A stretch of 64,000 nucleotides of DNA from Rhytidiadelphus loreus (GCA_947034895.1 OX344763.1:7256501-7320500), one strand, 5' to 3'; counted from the first letter of the stretch, positions 49,278 through 62,274 are shown. Numbers and translations are program-made. Notes: a model not told the origin generated them from the letters alone.

Positions 49278-49681
49278 GGATTGAAGGAAGCTGTTGAGTT
49301 CTTAGAACATTTGCAATTTCAGAAGCGCTGGCTCTCTTTCGCGCTTGGCGATTAGTTTAGAGCTCTCAGATTTTGCTACAAATTTGATTTCTAAGGTCAT
49401 CTGCTGCTGTGTCGGTGTATCGCTCGGATTGAAGGAAGCTGCTGAGTTGTTATTTTGAGAAATTCAATTGAAGAAGCGCTGGTCCTAGATTTTGTTACAA
49501 ATTTGATTTTCTAAGGTCATCTGCTGCGGTGTCGTTTTTTCTCTCGCATGGAAGAGAGCTGCTGAGTTGTTAGCGCTTTAATTTCAGAAGCATTTCTGCC
49601 TAGTGTAAGTTAGCGCTCAATTTACAGCTTCGCAGAGCTTGTTACAAATTTCATAGCTACGGTCGTCTGGCGGTGTTTAGC
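49278..49681 (+). repeat. Tandemly triplicated leader of the PQQL-like gene
   Basis: Three head-to-tail imperfect copies begin at 49278, 49426 and 49546 (148 and 120 bp apart). Each starts GGATTGAAGGAAGCTG or GCATGGAAGAGAGCTG, followed by AGAAGCGCTGG-like, GTTACAAATTTGAT-like and AAGGTCATCTGCTG-like blocks. The coding ATG (49682, GCATGGAAGATGG) falls where a fourth unit would start. Confidence 0.75.
49548..49565 (+). CDS. Short upstream ORF in the PQQL-like leader (MEESC)
   Basis: ATG-GAA-GAG-AGC-TGC-TGA at the head of the third leader repeat, out of the main frame context and 117 bases before the main ATG. If transcription starts upstream, it could lower translation of the main ORF. Whether it is in the mRNA is not known. 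Confidence 0.3.
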   Translation: MEESC

Positions 49682-52600
49682 ATGGAAGATGGGAAAGTGA
49701 AGACGTCGTCGAGCTTGGATGTCGCACGCGAGCAATCGGCGAGGCAGTGTGAGAGGTCGAAGTCTCTTGTTGAGCCTGGAACGACTTACTCACGATCGAA
49801 TTCAGTGCCCGATTCAATCGTCTCGCAATTACAAGAGGTGAATTTATCGATATCGCCGACCGAGGTAGAGCCCGTCGTGTTGACATTCGAGGGGTTGCAG
49901 CCTCTGGTCAGCGTAAATCTTGATGATCCACTTCCTACTAATCCAGGGGGAGCTCTTCATGGCGTGTTAGAAAATGGAATTCGGTACTATGTCCGCAAGA
50001 ACACGAAGCCGCGAGATCGAGCAGCTCTTGGCCTGGCGGTTTCGGTAGGGTGAGCGTCGCAATGAACAAAATTTCGCTTTTGTTTGGTGGTCATCGGGAT
50101 GAAGTGCCAACTGATTTATGTTAGAATGCTGATGCAGGTCCATTCTTGAGGAAGATGGCGAGCAAGGTGTTGCTCATATAGTGGAGCATTTGGCTTTCAG
50201 TGCTACCAAGGATTATACAAATCATGATTTGGTTGTCTTCATGGAGAGTATAGGCTGTGAGTTTGGAGCCTGCAATAATGCCTACACGTCCTTTGATGAG
50301 ACTGTTTACGAGTTACTGGTTCCTGTTGATAAACCTGAAATACTATCCACGGCTCTCCACGTTCTTTCCGAGTTCAGCACAGAGGTATGTGATTTGCAAG
50401 TAACTAGTGTCAGAGAATCTTTGTCAAGCTCTCCCGTGATGGCTCTGCTTAAGTTTACGACTACGTGCAGCTCATGGGATCAAATGATTTTATAGGTTCG
50501 AGCATCCGAAGAAGATTTGGAGAAAGAAAGAGGTGCCGTGTTGGAGGAATGGAGGAATCGGCGAACTTCATCTGGCCGACTCAGCGCTTCATATTGGAAA
50601 CTCTTGATGGAGGGATCGAAGGTAGCGTCTGTCTCTCTTCTCTTCTCTATATCGTTTAAATCTCAGTGTAGTGATATCTTTTTATGTCGGTGTTATTTGA
50701 AGCTGCCAAGTGACAAAATCACACAATCGTGTATCTGCGGTGTGGTCCTCGCACGTTAACTAATTAGGTGATCTCTCATCAACAGAACCCAATGCAAGCT
50801 CCAGTAGGTTGTGTCTACCAGAAAATATAATGGCTTAGTGAGAGAATCTGAAATCACCACTCCTAACTTCCCTGCATGAATGCAGTATGCTGATCATCGA
50901 CCAATTGGGAAAGAGGAAGTTATAAGAAATGTCTCTGCGCAACGTGTGCGCGATTTCTACCGCCGTTGGTATCGACCAGAAAACATGGCAGTTATTGCAG
51001 TTGGAGACTTTTCCGACTTGGAGGTATTTTATTTCACTTTGTGTATTGCTGCTGCACTCTTCTGTCTACTTTGTTTGGTTCAGAAATAAGGTGGGCATCT
51101 TACCTGTCATTTAAGCTTAGGAATGTGAGCACTGTTGTCATCAAGCCATTAGATTCTCTGTAAGTGAATGCGAGATGATTGGTGCAGTAAATATTCTCTC
51201 AAATATAGTGGCCCACGCTAGATAGACTCGAGAGTGTATCTGTAAGAATCAACTATTCAAATTGTGAAGATTTCGCTGTTCTTTCTGAAGTTGAATTCAT
51301 ACTGGTAAGGTACTTGAATTTTCACAATCAGCAGTGAACAGCACTAGAAATACCAGGGTTCTTTTTGTTAAAAATGAGGCATTCTCTCCTCTCTTCTTGA
51401 GTTTTAAGTTGTCGAATATTTCTTCCTATCATTGATATATTGAGGAAATGTTCACGGTTCTCATCCCAGGATGTCGTCCAGCAAATCAAGCTTCAGTTTG
51501 AGGTGAAGCAAGGACACTCGAGCCCTTGTTCAATCCCAACATTTCCAGTGCCTTCGCATGATAAACCACGCTTCTCATGTTCTGTAGACTCAGAAACCTC
51601 AAGGGTGCGTCATCGTCTTTCCTTCAATTCTTCAACCTTGGGCATTAATTCTCTGAAATTCAAATTTTTTCATGCTTGCTTGGTATTTTATGGGCAAACC
51701 ATCGGAAAAGTGGTCATAATACGCTTCTCAAGTGTTCATGAGTTCCGAAAAACTAACATTCAGAATCTTGGATTGTGGAACTCAGTCATCAGTGGACATC
51801 ACTTGCAAAGCACCTTACAAACCATCGACCACAATAAAGGATAGTCGTTTCCATCTGGTCGTAGATATGTTTTGTGATGCTTTTAATGATAGGCTCTTCA
51901 GAATTTCCAAGCAAAAGGATCCTCCATTCTTTTCTTGCTCCTCCTACACTAGTACCCTTGCTCGACCAGCAAAAGGTTACTGCATTAAGTCCACATGTCC
52001 GGAGGGAGGAACATTGCAAGCACTAGAACAAATGCTCATAGAGGTGAGTTTCTTGCCTATGTTTTCATCTTTATTTGTTCTGAAGTAAGCACAAGGGAGA
52101 AAGCGCCGGTCAGTTCTGTGCATTCCGCAGCAATTTTGTGCTTCCTTGGTCTGATTTAAACTGTCTAATTCAGGCTCCGTCCTGATTCATGTGACATATT
52201 TTTAATGTCTGTGAAGATTGCACGAGTACGATTATACGGATTTTCCGAGCGGGAAATCGCAGTTGTGCGTGCTGCGATGATGGTATCTTTAAAATCCTGG
52301 TATTTGCAGAGAGACCAACTCCAGTCCACAGAGTGGCGAGATAAATATGTTTGGGTGAGGATTCTCTATCGTGAATGATGAATTTCTAGTAGCGAACTTG
52401 AATTGAATTTGGGACAAAGTTATGAGTCTCAATTATTGCTTTGAAATCGCTCTGACAATTTTTTCTGAAGTTCTCTGTTACCGTTTGCTTTTCATCATGC
52501 TAGAAAGAATTTTTTTCGTGGGTAGGTAGCATTAGCTTTCAAGATGTGCTTGGTCTAATTACATGGAATTTGTGTGGCTAGAACTTCTTACATGGAGATG

Positions 52601-55600
52601 CGATAGCACCTATCGAATACAAGGTTCAGCTTCAGAAGACACTCTTATCAGGTTATTTTTTTTTTTTCATACCAATTCTCGTTCCTGTTTCAAATTTTAT
52701 ATATCAATTTTATGTATTTTTATTCTTTTATTTTTATTGTGAAATCTTTGGTAGGATTACCGAGGTATGCAGGACTTTTCATTGAATATTTCCTGACTTC
52801 AATCAACCTTCAACTTTACGAGGAGATCTAACGAAATCTCATTTCTAACAACAGGTATCTCTGCATCGGAAGTGTCAAAAATTGCAGAGCAATTCTACGC
52901 GACATGTAACTGTATCATAAGAACTATTGAGCCTCATGTGAAAGCGAGTGAAGAAGATCTGAAGGCTATTGTAGAGAAAGTAACAGAGATGGAAAGGCAG
53001 GGTAGCATTGGTACTTGGAACGAGCAGACTCTTCCTGATGCCATAATTAAGGATCTCCCATCACCAGGGTAAGGAGAACATAACCTGTGCTAATTTGAAT
53101 TCTTACACCTCAGGAATTTGAAATTTATTGGAATACTTTGGCTAGCAGAGTTACTTGACAATCTCATTTCGGTCTTCAGATAGATATTCTTTTCCTTTTG
53201 TGGTGAATAAATTGACATTAAATGGGTTGTTAATGTGTTTACAGCGTGATCTTAAACACCAAGCACTATCCTGAATTTGACGCAACGGAGATAACTCTAG
53301 GCAACGGGATGCGAGTGTGCTACAAATGCACAGCCTTCCTTGATGACGAGGTTTTTCACTCTACCTTTTAATGCGCGTTTAACGTTTGCAGGTTATAACA
53401 ATCTATTGTTCAGTGTTTTTGACCTTCCGAGCATTTAACCTGAGCCTATGAACGGAAGTAAGTGGAAATTGCCAATCTACTTCTACTGCATGTTGGGCAT
53501 AGTCTTCTGTATTCTAGCTCAACATCTTGAAGTATCAGAATGTGATGCAATCATTTGGATGAAGTTATTTGCTTTCTAGATCTCAAGTAACCAAAACCAA
53601 GAAGGCAACTGGTAGGATCGGTTCATTCAAAGTATTTTAATATCTTTTCCTGCTCCAATTTGCTTCAGATCCAAGTGCAGGGTATAGCATACGGGGGAAT
53701 TTCTGAAGTGGATGAAAGCAACTATTATGCTTGCAAAATGGCGGCTTCGTTTTCTCGTGAAATCGGGATGCACGGCCTTAAACCTACTATACTGGAAGAA
53801 ATGTTAGCAGGGAAGAAAGTGGACGGTCCGAGTGTTGGACTTGGGTACTACACTCGCAACTTTAGTGGAAATTGTTCACCATCAGACTTGGAAACAGCTT
53901 TGCAGGTAAAACTATTGACCTTCCGGTTCTTTTAGCACTTCCTGTATAATGTTTATTTATTGAAATCATGAACTTTCCAATAACGCTAGCATAACATCTC
54001 ATGTATTACTAGGCATTAGATTTATTTTATTCTAATGTTAATCTAATGCCTCGTATTTTGACAATGCAAAAATCTTAAATCAAAGTTAGGTTATTGTTAT
54101 TCTAATATCATGTTCATTGAATTCTACAAAATAAGCAGTAACACGACACCATTGAATTTGATTTAATGTTACACGAATATCTATTAAGTTGATTTTGATG
54201 TGACACTAACTTGACATCGACTTAACATTGGCCTAATGACCTTGTTCGAGTAAGTTGAAGTTAATGTTAATCTAGTGAGGCAACTTCTAAGATGACGAAG
54301 AGATGGGGTGGGCAGCTACCTAACGAGTTGGCGCGTGCTGGATCATACCCCAGCTTGTGTACCTATTGTTTGTGACTAGAGTGGAACCTGCCGAAGAGGT
54401 GGAACTGGTGATGCAAAGATATCTCGAGGCTATAAAGAACCTTGAGAGAGATCCAGCTTCAGCATACTATAACCGAATTCGTGCTCTCAATTATGGCAAC
54501 TCCTACTTCTATGAGGTGCGTTTGGATGGGCCTATTTAATTTTCAGGACATTTAATGCCAAATCCAGTGTGTTCATCCCTGGTATATGTAAACATAATGT
54601 TTTTACTGATTGGATGCTTTGTATTTGATAGCCCTGGGTAGCAGAAGCGCTCAGCAATGTGGATCCCAAGAAAGCCTGCCAATATTTCAACGACTGTTAC
54701 GCAGACCCTTCCACATTTACAGTGATAATGGTTGGTGCCATTAACACTGTGGAGGCGTTGCCACTCATTCTACGATATTTGGTAATATGCTGCTCACCCC
54801 CTATTCCTTCTATAACTGATTAAATGCAAGCTGAGCTCTGTGTGGTTCTTTCAACAAAGTTATTCAGATGACATTGCAATAGATTTGATAGAATCAGCTT
54901 AGATAATATTGTTGTGCCTATGAAATGCGTGAACTTCGTAGCCTAGGAATCACTATTTTTCTGATATCATTCGTTTTTATCCTTTGAAGGGCGGAATTCC
55001 TAAGCCAGAGAAACCAGTGATGGCTTACAATCGTGAAAGTTTGTCAATCGTACCTTTCAATCCTGCTTCACAGATTATAAGGTGTAGTCCTTACCCCACA
55101 CTATCAAATATTTTTAGATCTTGTAAAATGCAGGCGCATCTTGGATCCAAGTTTACACAAATCTCTGTTTTTAGTTTTGAAGTTAGAATCTGTATATCGT
55201 ATGAATATTCTTAAGATACTGAGTTACATCTTGTGGATTTTTTGTTTCTTCCTATCAGAGAAGAGGTGCGCAGAGAAATGGTAGAATCTCAATGCAAAGT
55301 ATACATCTGTTTTCCTATCCATTTAGAAAAACCCTGTTTGGTAAGCACTTCTGCCCCAAGTTGCAGGCTCCATACATATTTGAGTTTTCTTGCTCGCTGT
55401 TTTATATTGTGTATTCCTTCACCAAATGTATGACACTATTCTCTTTGGATCAGGGAGATCATGCTCAGTACAGTGTGGAAAATTTCATGTGCAAGTTCCT
55501 GGAAACCAAAATCAGGCAATCTCTTCGTTTCAAACATGGAAAGGTAGGTCTTCAAAGACATTCAGTAGCTTTTAGAACTTTTCTCCTGGGTTTTTTATAG

Positions 55601-57844
55601 AAATGCAAGCATATGTAAATCAGATTGAATAATGAGAAAGTCTAATTTCTAAGGCTTCAATTGAAATGTAGCTCTGTACTGTATCCTACCAAGTCTTTCC
55701 TGCTGTATATGACACTGTGATGTCAGCTTGAATAGCCGCATGAAGAATTAATCCGTGTTGATGCAGATTATGTCGACATTGAAATTTGAGTTGGTTTTGA
55801 ACCAGTCTGATAGATTTTCTCGTTCTGACTGTGGTGCTTGTCGTTACACTTGCTGAATTATTTTGGGTTCAAGATGAGGCCAGCTCTCCAAGTTCCAAGG
55901 TATTAACATTAGAAACTAACCGTCAGACGTTTTGCAAAAATCTGGCAGGTGTATAGTGTAAGTGTGTATGCGACCTTACCGTTTATTTACGTGGAGAATC
56001 GTGGACATGTTGCTGTGAGTTTTTCTTGTGATCCTGAGATGGCGTGGAAACTGGTAAGCTCAAAATGGCCATTTCACGATAAAAAAAAGAAAAAGAAACC
56101 ATGTTATTACTTTATTTTGTATGGAGGCTCTTGTTCATATCAATGAACAGCACGGGCAGAGATGTATCCAACTTCAGAATTTTGGGTGCCTTTTTGTTCA
56201 AGATTCTCATGTGTCTGTGTCAGGACTCAGTGTAATCCACATCATAGTCTTCGCTGTAGTCATTGTAGATTGATTGCTCTGATATAATGTGGAGCAATGA
56301 CTGAATTAAACATGTCCCCCCGAAGTTTTTTTTATCAGCATTTCCTGGTAGTTTGAAGGCAATATATTGTTACTGAAAGTCCTTTGTGATTAATTTCAGG
56401 TTGACCTCACGTTGGACGAAATCAAGCGCCTGCAAGAAGAAGAGCCTCCAGTCAATGGCGATGTATCAACTGTACTGGAGCTTGAGCAGCGGGAGTATGA
56501 AACTCTTCAGGAGGTACAGTTGCTCACTTGGTTGTTCCTTCTGGGTAGTCCCTCTGATCATTGTTATCCACAATAACAAAGGAACCAAAAACTAAAACTA
56601 AAGTGGCCGTTCCTACTTAAAATTCTTCACGCACGAGTGCGTATGTTTCTCTAAAGAATATGGATCGCCTTAATTGGAGAGTAACCGGACTTCTTCAGCT
56701 CGTTTGAAATGGATATTCTGTTACGGGAAAAGGTCATACTGATTCTCTTGCACTGTATGTTTTCTACATCTAAATTGATTGCAGGAAATGGTGTAGGTGA
56801 CTAGAATTTGTGGATGATGATATTTTGCTATGTAAAGTCTAGTTTTGCACTTGTGGCGTTCCCATAATTTTCAGGCAAGCTTGATCGCAATCTACAGTAC
56901 ACTATGACTGACCTGTGCTGTTCAGGATAACTACTACTGGATATCCCGCTTGGTGCAAGCCTATCTTTCTGAGCTTTATTCAGGGGACTTGGAAACCCCG
57001 TTTAAGGCAAGGATCTTTCTCTTGCACGTTGTGAATTTTTGTGAGACTATCCCAAGGAAGGAGACTACACTAAAAAGGATATTTAGTGTTGGATTACATT
57101 TAGTGTAATTACCACCCTACTTGACCCTACACTAAATGTCAATTTTAGGACGATTAGTGTAGTGCTAAACTTCAATGCGTACCATAGAGTACATTTAGAT
57201 TTACCAGATTTCAGATTTCAGATTTCAGATTTGCCATAGAGTACAGATTTCAGATTTACCATAGAATACATTTAGTGTTAGAAATTAGATTTAATGTTAC
57301 TTACTTTAGTAAGGTTAATGATATTTAGTGTCAAGGTTCGTAAATAGTGTTGTTAACACTAAATATCCTTTTTAGTGTAGTAAGCAAATGGTTCACTAAT
57401 GTAGGAAGTTCCGGTTCTTATTGAAAGTGCTGGGATTCATCATTTCAAAGACATATATTTTCTTTTGTGTAAAAGAATTATGACGAGTGAGTGTAGGAAT
57501 ATTAACATTTTTTTAAGATTGTTAAATAGGTTTTTTGAATTTTTTCAATTAATGAATATTATAATGAGGGTTATAATGAGGATTTAATTTTGGGTTATAT
57601 TGAAACAGACGTTTGAAGATTATTCATTTTTATTTGGAGTAGTCTAGACACTTGCAAGTTTCGCTTGTTAATTTTGTAAATCCGTGTTTCATTGCAGGCA
57701 GAAGATGAGCTACGTGTTGCAGTTAGGGGAAAAACAAATACAGAATCAATGAAAGAAACTTTGTGTCGTGTTCTGCCTTTCCCTTGCACGAACGACTACA
57801 AAGTAGTTGTTTTGATGCCCTCAGAGCTCAAGAGCTCATTGTGA
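49682..57844 (+). CDS. PQQL: PQQL-like M16 zinc metallopeptidase
   Basis: Twenty exons with every phase closing: 49682-50049, 50138-50384, 50496-50621, 50886-51023, 51470-51604, 51786-52043, 52217-52354, 52582-52651, 52855-53068, 53245-53350, 53669-53905, 54354-54515, 54632-54781, 54990-55081, 55259-55340, 55454-55543, 55949-56053, 56400-56513, 56926-57006, 57698-57844; 1019 aa. The inverted zinc motif HxxEH is in AHIVEHLAFSA, with the downstream metal Glu in DETVYELLVPVD. Collinear blocks include VLENGIRYYVRKN, EKERGAVLEEWR, FYRRWYRPENMAVIAVGDF, RKDPPFF-like KQKDPPFFSCS, YGGISEVDES, LNYGNSYF and VSFSCDPEMAWKLVDLTL. They match the Arabidopsis PQQL (insulinase-like) protein almost end to end. 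Intron 19 starts with GC and carries a MITE. The C-terminal hydrophobic tail of the Arabidopsis protein is absent. Confidence 0.95.
57068..57377. mobile_element. TA-flanked MITE in PQQL-like intron 19 (310 bp)
   Basis: CACTAAAAAGGATATTTAGTG at the left and its exact inverse at the right give a perfect 23-bp terminal inverted repeat, bordered by TA on each side (57066-57067, 57378-57379). TTTAGTGT is repeated internally on both strands, and a GATTTCA microsatellite-like stretch lies at about 57209-57230. No ORF. Tc1/mariner (Stowaway)-like by its TA border, although its ends superficially resemble CACTA. Confidence 0.8.
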
Positions 57845-58335
57845 CTTGAGTGGCAGAAAAACTGCAAAGTTGATCAGATTGTATTTTTTTTATTATTGGT
57901 TAAATAGTCTTATAGAAAGTACCATAGGGTATCACAAAAAAGATTTTACGTTAGGTGAAGGGCAATCAACCCAACTTAAAAAAATAAAAAAAATAAACTC
58001 CTACACGCCCTGATTCATAGAAAGTGGGCAAGGTAACCTCCAAACTGCAAATTTGATGTGCTCTATAGATTCAAGAATTTCTGTCAATGTTAAAACAAAG
58101 TAGCATATAAGATTTGAAGCTGAAAACAGTATATTCAGTAAAATCTGAATCAGAATTTAACAAGAACTAGTGAATGTCAAGATCATGAAGTTTGACTGGA
58201 AAAGAAAAAGAGCTGTTCACTACCACGGGCAGCTTCAAACATGCACACATATAATTCATAGTCAGATGTTGAGGAAGTTAAAAGAAAAACTCTAAAAATC
58301 GTGAACACTTGCAACAGAAAGTAAGGTTCTTGAGG
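57845..58335. other. Intergenic region after the PQQL-like gene
   Basis: Presumed 3' UTR and AT-rich sequence, nothing else seen. Confidence 0.4.
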
Positions 58336-58560
58336 CGCATGAAAGAATCCTCCAGAGCATGAATTGTACTCTGTTCAAGAAGGTTATGTCAGAACTTCCA
58401 AATCTCACTGTAAGAGTTGCATGCTTACAAAGCCAAAAAAAATAAAATGATAACTATATCCCACTGCAATACTCTAAACAAAATAATCAGCAAGATGGTT
58501 TGAGTCCTCAGCTACGCAGCAATGAAAGGGATGACCAATATGAAAGCATGAAACCAGTGA
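58336..58560 (-). pseudogene. Duplicated 3' end of the penta-EF-hand gene
   Basis: Aligns along its length with 58692-58905: GAATCCTCCAGAGCATGAAT, TACTCTGTTCAAGAA, GCATGCTTACAA, and GCAGCAATGAAAGGGATGAC, which is the reverse complement of the last codons. A few added bases after TGFML shift the frame, so only the terminal coding scrap and 3' UTR are copied. Tandem, same orientation, about 350 bp apart. Confidence 0.75.
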
Positions 58561-58862
58561 AATTATTGTAATTAATGGAGAGTCAAAAAGATGCTGGAAG
58601 AATCAAATGGCTACTACAAAAGCAGAAGATGCTGGAAGAACCTAAAACATATCGTTGTGGGTGAAATACTATAATATCTTTTAAGAGCACAAAAGAATCC
58701 TCCAGAGCATGAATCGTACTCTGTTCAAGAATGTTATATAAGTCACGTCAGAAATTCCAAAACTCGCAGAAAAAGTCGCATGCTTACAAGGACCAAAATA
58801 ACATACGTCGATCCCACTACACTGCTCTAGAACAAAACTAGAATGACTGTTTGAGTCGTCAG

Positions 58863-60588
58863 CTAGGCAGCAATGAAAGGGATGACCAGAAGCATGAACC
58901 CTGTGTACTCGAAAGTGGCCGAACCGGTTAGAAGACGGTCCTGGTTCTTGAACTTCTCCGTCAATCCTTTCACAATGAAGCCGCACTCCACGAAATCGCC
59001 ATAGCCGATGCACTTGTTGTACCCCGAGCGGTCGTACTTGCGCACCAGCATGTCCAACACCTGCGGAGGAATGGCGAAGTGGAAGCTCAAGAGCGCTTGC
59101 TGAAGCTCCTGCTTGTCGATGGTGCCGCTCCGGTCGCGGTCGTACTCCATGAACTTGGAGTGCCACATACCCAACTCGCGCCACAAGTTGACGAAACCCT
59201 ACATAGTGATTGAATTCGTTACAAGTGCACATGGCTTTTGAAATTGCGCATTAACCCTAAACCCACCTTCTCAACCATTTTTGGCAAAAAGTCTTCCTCT
59301 GGCTTTGGTCACCGCATTAGAAGTACAATGGATGTAATATTGAAGTTGTGGAAGTGGAATAAGTTATTCAAGCCAAAAGTGGGTTAATAAATTTGGGGGA
59401 CAACTCAGATCTTCTGTAAACAACTCTCATCAGCGTGTTGATAGTATGAAGTTGTTGAGAGTGTGGAATTAGCATGTCAATGTAACATTTCAGGAGGTAC
59501 TATACCACCTAAGAACTTCAGGCCATCATAATCGCCTTAGCATTTTGCATCGGGATACTTAAGCTAATGTCATAGTCTTGAAGTCAATGTCATTCAAACA
59601 GGGGTCTCATTTGTGATTTCATGTGTAAGGTAACAGCACCTAAGTGTGAGCACTTTATAAAACCAACCCCTCCAAATTCTTGCATTCTTGCCTACAATGG
59701 GATGCCTCTAATCATAAGAGCCTAGGGTCTTTTTTTGTGTATGCCTGTTTTTGACAGTTTGAAATTTCATAGTCTATTCATGAGGTGTCAAAAAAATGCG
59801 TAAGAAACGAATCTAGAATTCTCTTTTGACTTCCAGCAAGATCCAACAAAAAACTAGGCCATTTGAAAACAGGAATAATGCTCAGTTGCTTATTTGAACG
59901 CATTTTAAGTGCAGTTACCTTAACCCCGCTCTTCCCACTGATGTTCTAAGTACAGAAGGAAAGTTGAACAGGTGGCCAATGTTGACGTCTCTACAGCAAT
60001 GCAAAACTCACAAGGAAATGCATACGAATTCCCGCAGGAAATCCATTCTGAGACCCTACTCCCATGATTACGCTACTCAATAGCCTTGGACTCCACACTT
60101 TTCATGTTTCTTTGCAAATACTGTATCTGGTCAGATTATGAGACTTTGACAGTAAGATTAGAGTACAGTATTAGACGAGCGTTGAGCTTCGAACATCTGT
60201 TCTCCCAAGAATCTTTCAGAGAATGAGAATTTGGCACATTGTGAAGCGATTCGTTGCGGGTGGGTACCTGGCGCCCAATACGCGACGTGTCGTACGTGTC
60301 GGCGAACAGGTGCAGCATCAGTCGGAGAGTGCGCGGGGAAAAGGCCTCTCGGCCTTGCGACAACAACCTCCCGAGCTCGTGCTCGTCAATGCTGCCACTC
60401 CGATCGGCGTCCGCCTGGTTGAAAATCTCCACAATGGCTCGGTCGGTGTTGGGAGGGAACATCGTCGATCCTCCTTGTGGGGGGTAGCCGCCGCCTCCAT
60501 GGGGATGGGGATTCGGAGGGGGGTTCTGCCGGTAAGGATCGCCATAGCCGTTGTACTGACCCCCGTTGTAAGGTGGCCGGTGAGGCAT
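58863..60588 (-). CDS. Penta-EF-hand calcium-binding protein (ALG-2/CML48-50 type)
   Basis: Two exons, 60588-60268 and 59198-58863, phase 0, giving 218 aa. The Pro/Gly/Tyr-rich N-terminus (MPHRPPYNGGQYNGYGDPY) is typical of PEF proteins. EF-hand 1 is DADRSGSIDEHEL, and a later hand is DRDRSGTIDKQEL; both have intact Asp/Ser/Glu ligand positions. The segments between and after (TYDTSRIGRQGFVNLW, KYDRSGYNKCIGYGDFVECG) are degenerate hands. The end SATFEYTGFMLLVIPFIAA matches plant CML48-50. These proteins dimerise through the fifth hand and work as calcium-dependent adaptors at membranes; some act in plant defence signalling. Start is the first ATG of the frame; a telo-box-like AAACCCTAAA sits just upstream at about 60608. 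Confidence 0.93.
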
Positions 60589-62274
60589 GCTCGCAAGACG
60601 CACCGAAAAACCCTAAAAACGAGCACAAGACCTCACGCGGATTCCAGACCGGTAATGCAATAACAATCAATGTAGGCAGAATCATGAATTCCCAACAGAT
60701 CTGGAGACACCCCAGTAGCTGAAGCGCTCAATACAGATTCATAAGCATGGTACCGATTCTCAGAAACATTACTGTTGCAAGAAAAAATTAGCATTATAGG
60801 TTTGAACTAGTATTACAGTTGCCGAATGTGCTCTCCACCATAGGACTGTTTAGTCTGCACCGTACTGTACGTTGCACCAGCTGTGTGAGTACTCTCTCAG
60901 ACAGTCCTGGATTCACGTCCTGCAGCCCTAACAACAGTAGCCAATGTACAGAAAAATGAGATTGTTTACAAAGAATCGAGTATTCTGTTTACAAGTAGGA
61001 GTGGAGCCGAACAGTAGTGTGAGCTAATGTCCATACAGTATTTTTTCTATAATTGATGAGTTTTTCACGGATATGGTTCAGTTATAGGGTGCACTTTACT
61101 GGAAATAGATTGCTCCTTGAGGTGACGCTAAGCAATTTGCCTATTGCTTTGATTCAGGATTGCGATTTCAGGAAGAAATGAACTGGCTCATATTGCACTT
61201 GCCTGCGGTCTCCGCTCCACTTCTCCCTGAATGGCTATTCTTTGGAGACAGAGCATGAACAAGTCCTAACGTTTTTTGCAGAGGTGAGGAGGTTGCGTTG
61301 CACCCTTCCTAATGTTCACCATCCCCCATTTTCTTCTTTTAGAAGAGTAACAATCGAATGTCTGGTCCGGCCTGCCACCGCCGCTTGCACTGCTACTCCT
61401 GCCTGCCATGTCTAAAGCTACTCCTTTTCTGAGAAATGTCTACAAACGAAGAGTGAATCAAGCTGCCCTTGCTTGCTGCTGGCACACCCCAGGCTACATA
61501 TACGATCAGACGACAAATGAAGCTACCACCTGTGCGCCTCTCTGGTCTCAACTGCATCATAATGGAGGATCTTTTCATATGAAGTCATGCCAACCATATA
61601 GTCTACACAGTAACCTGACTATGCAGACTTCCTCTTTGACCTACATATGGTGTTCAAAGATGCCACAGTAGGAGAAATTCAGAGGCAACGTCATCAATGC
61701 ATTCAAAGAAATTGGCATCGATTCTTAAACTTTTAGTATTTAAAATAATTCGCACCAAAAATTAAAGAATGACAACTCAAGGCAAACATTTCAAATATGC
61801 ACATCTCATACAAATGGAATGAGATTGTTATTACCGCCTACAATCAAAATGGGGTTGTGCTACACATGCCGGATTGCCAAGAGAATAGTAAGTAAAACAA
61901 GGATGCACAAAACATCACCACAAGTAGAATTCAAACAAACCTAAAATTTCCTAAAAATGCTAAAACTACACGCTACAAAACAAACCGAAGCTCAACTCAA
62001 GAAATGAGTGATTCAACTGTAAATCCAATGTCTCAGGTAAGTGTCTAAGGTAAGTGTCTCAACTCATATCCACATCAATACGGTGAGATTTCTAAGTAGA
62101 AGATGTCTCCAAATGTTTAGAAAAGACACTCAAACCAAAGACATCGACTATAGTAATCACGATCTGCAATTCCACCACCACCATAACCAGTCTGAGTTCA
62201 TGACTTCAACAGTTCAACGAAATGGCACTTCAATGTCAAATGCTATGTGCAATCAAAAGTTGGTGAGATATTCA
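60589..62274. other. Intergenic region
   Basis: Promoter side of the EF-hand gene, then sequence without a recognised gene. An 87-codon plus-strand frame at 61408-61671 has no homology I can name. Confidence 0.4.

Noticed and set aside
57068..57377. CACTA classification for the PQQL intron element
   Set aside because: Although the tip reads CACTA, the duplicated border is TA and flanking trinucleotides differ, so Tc1/mariner-like fits better.
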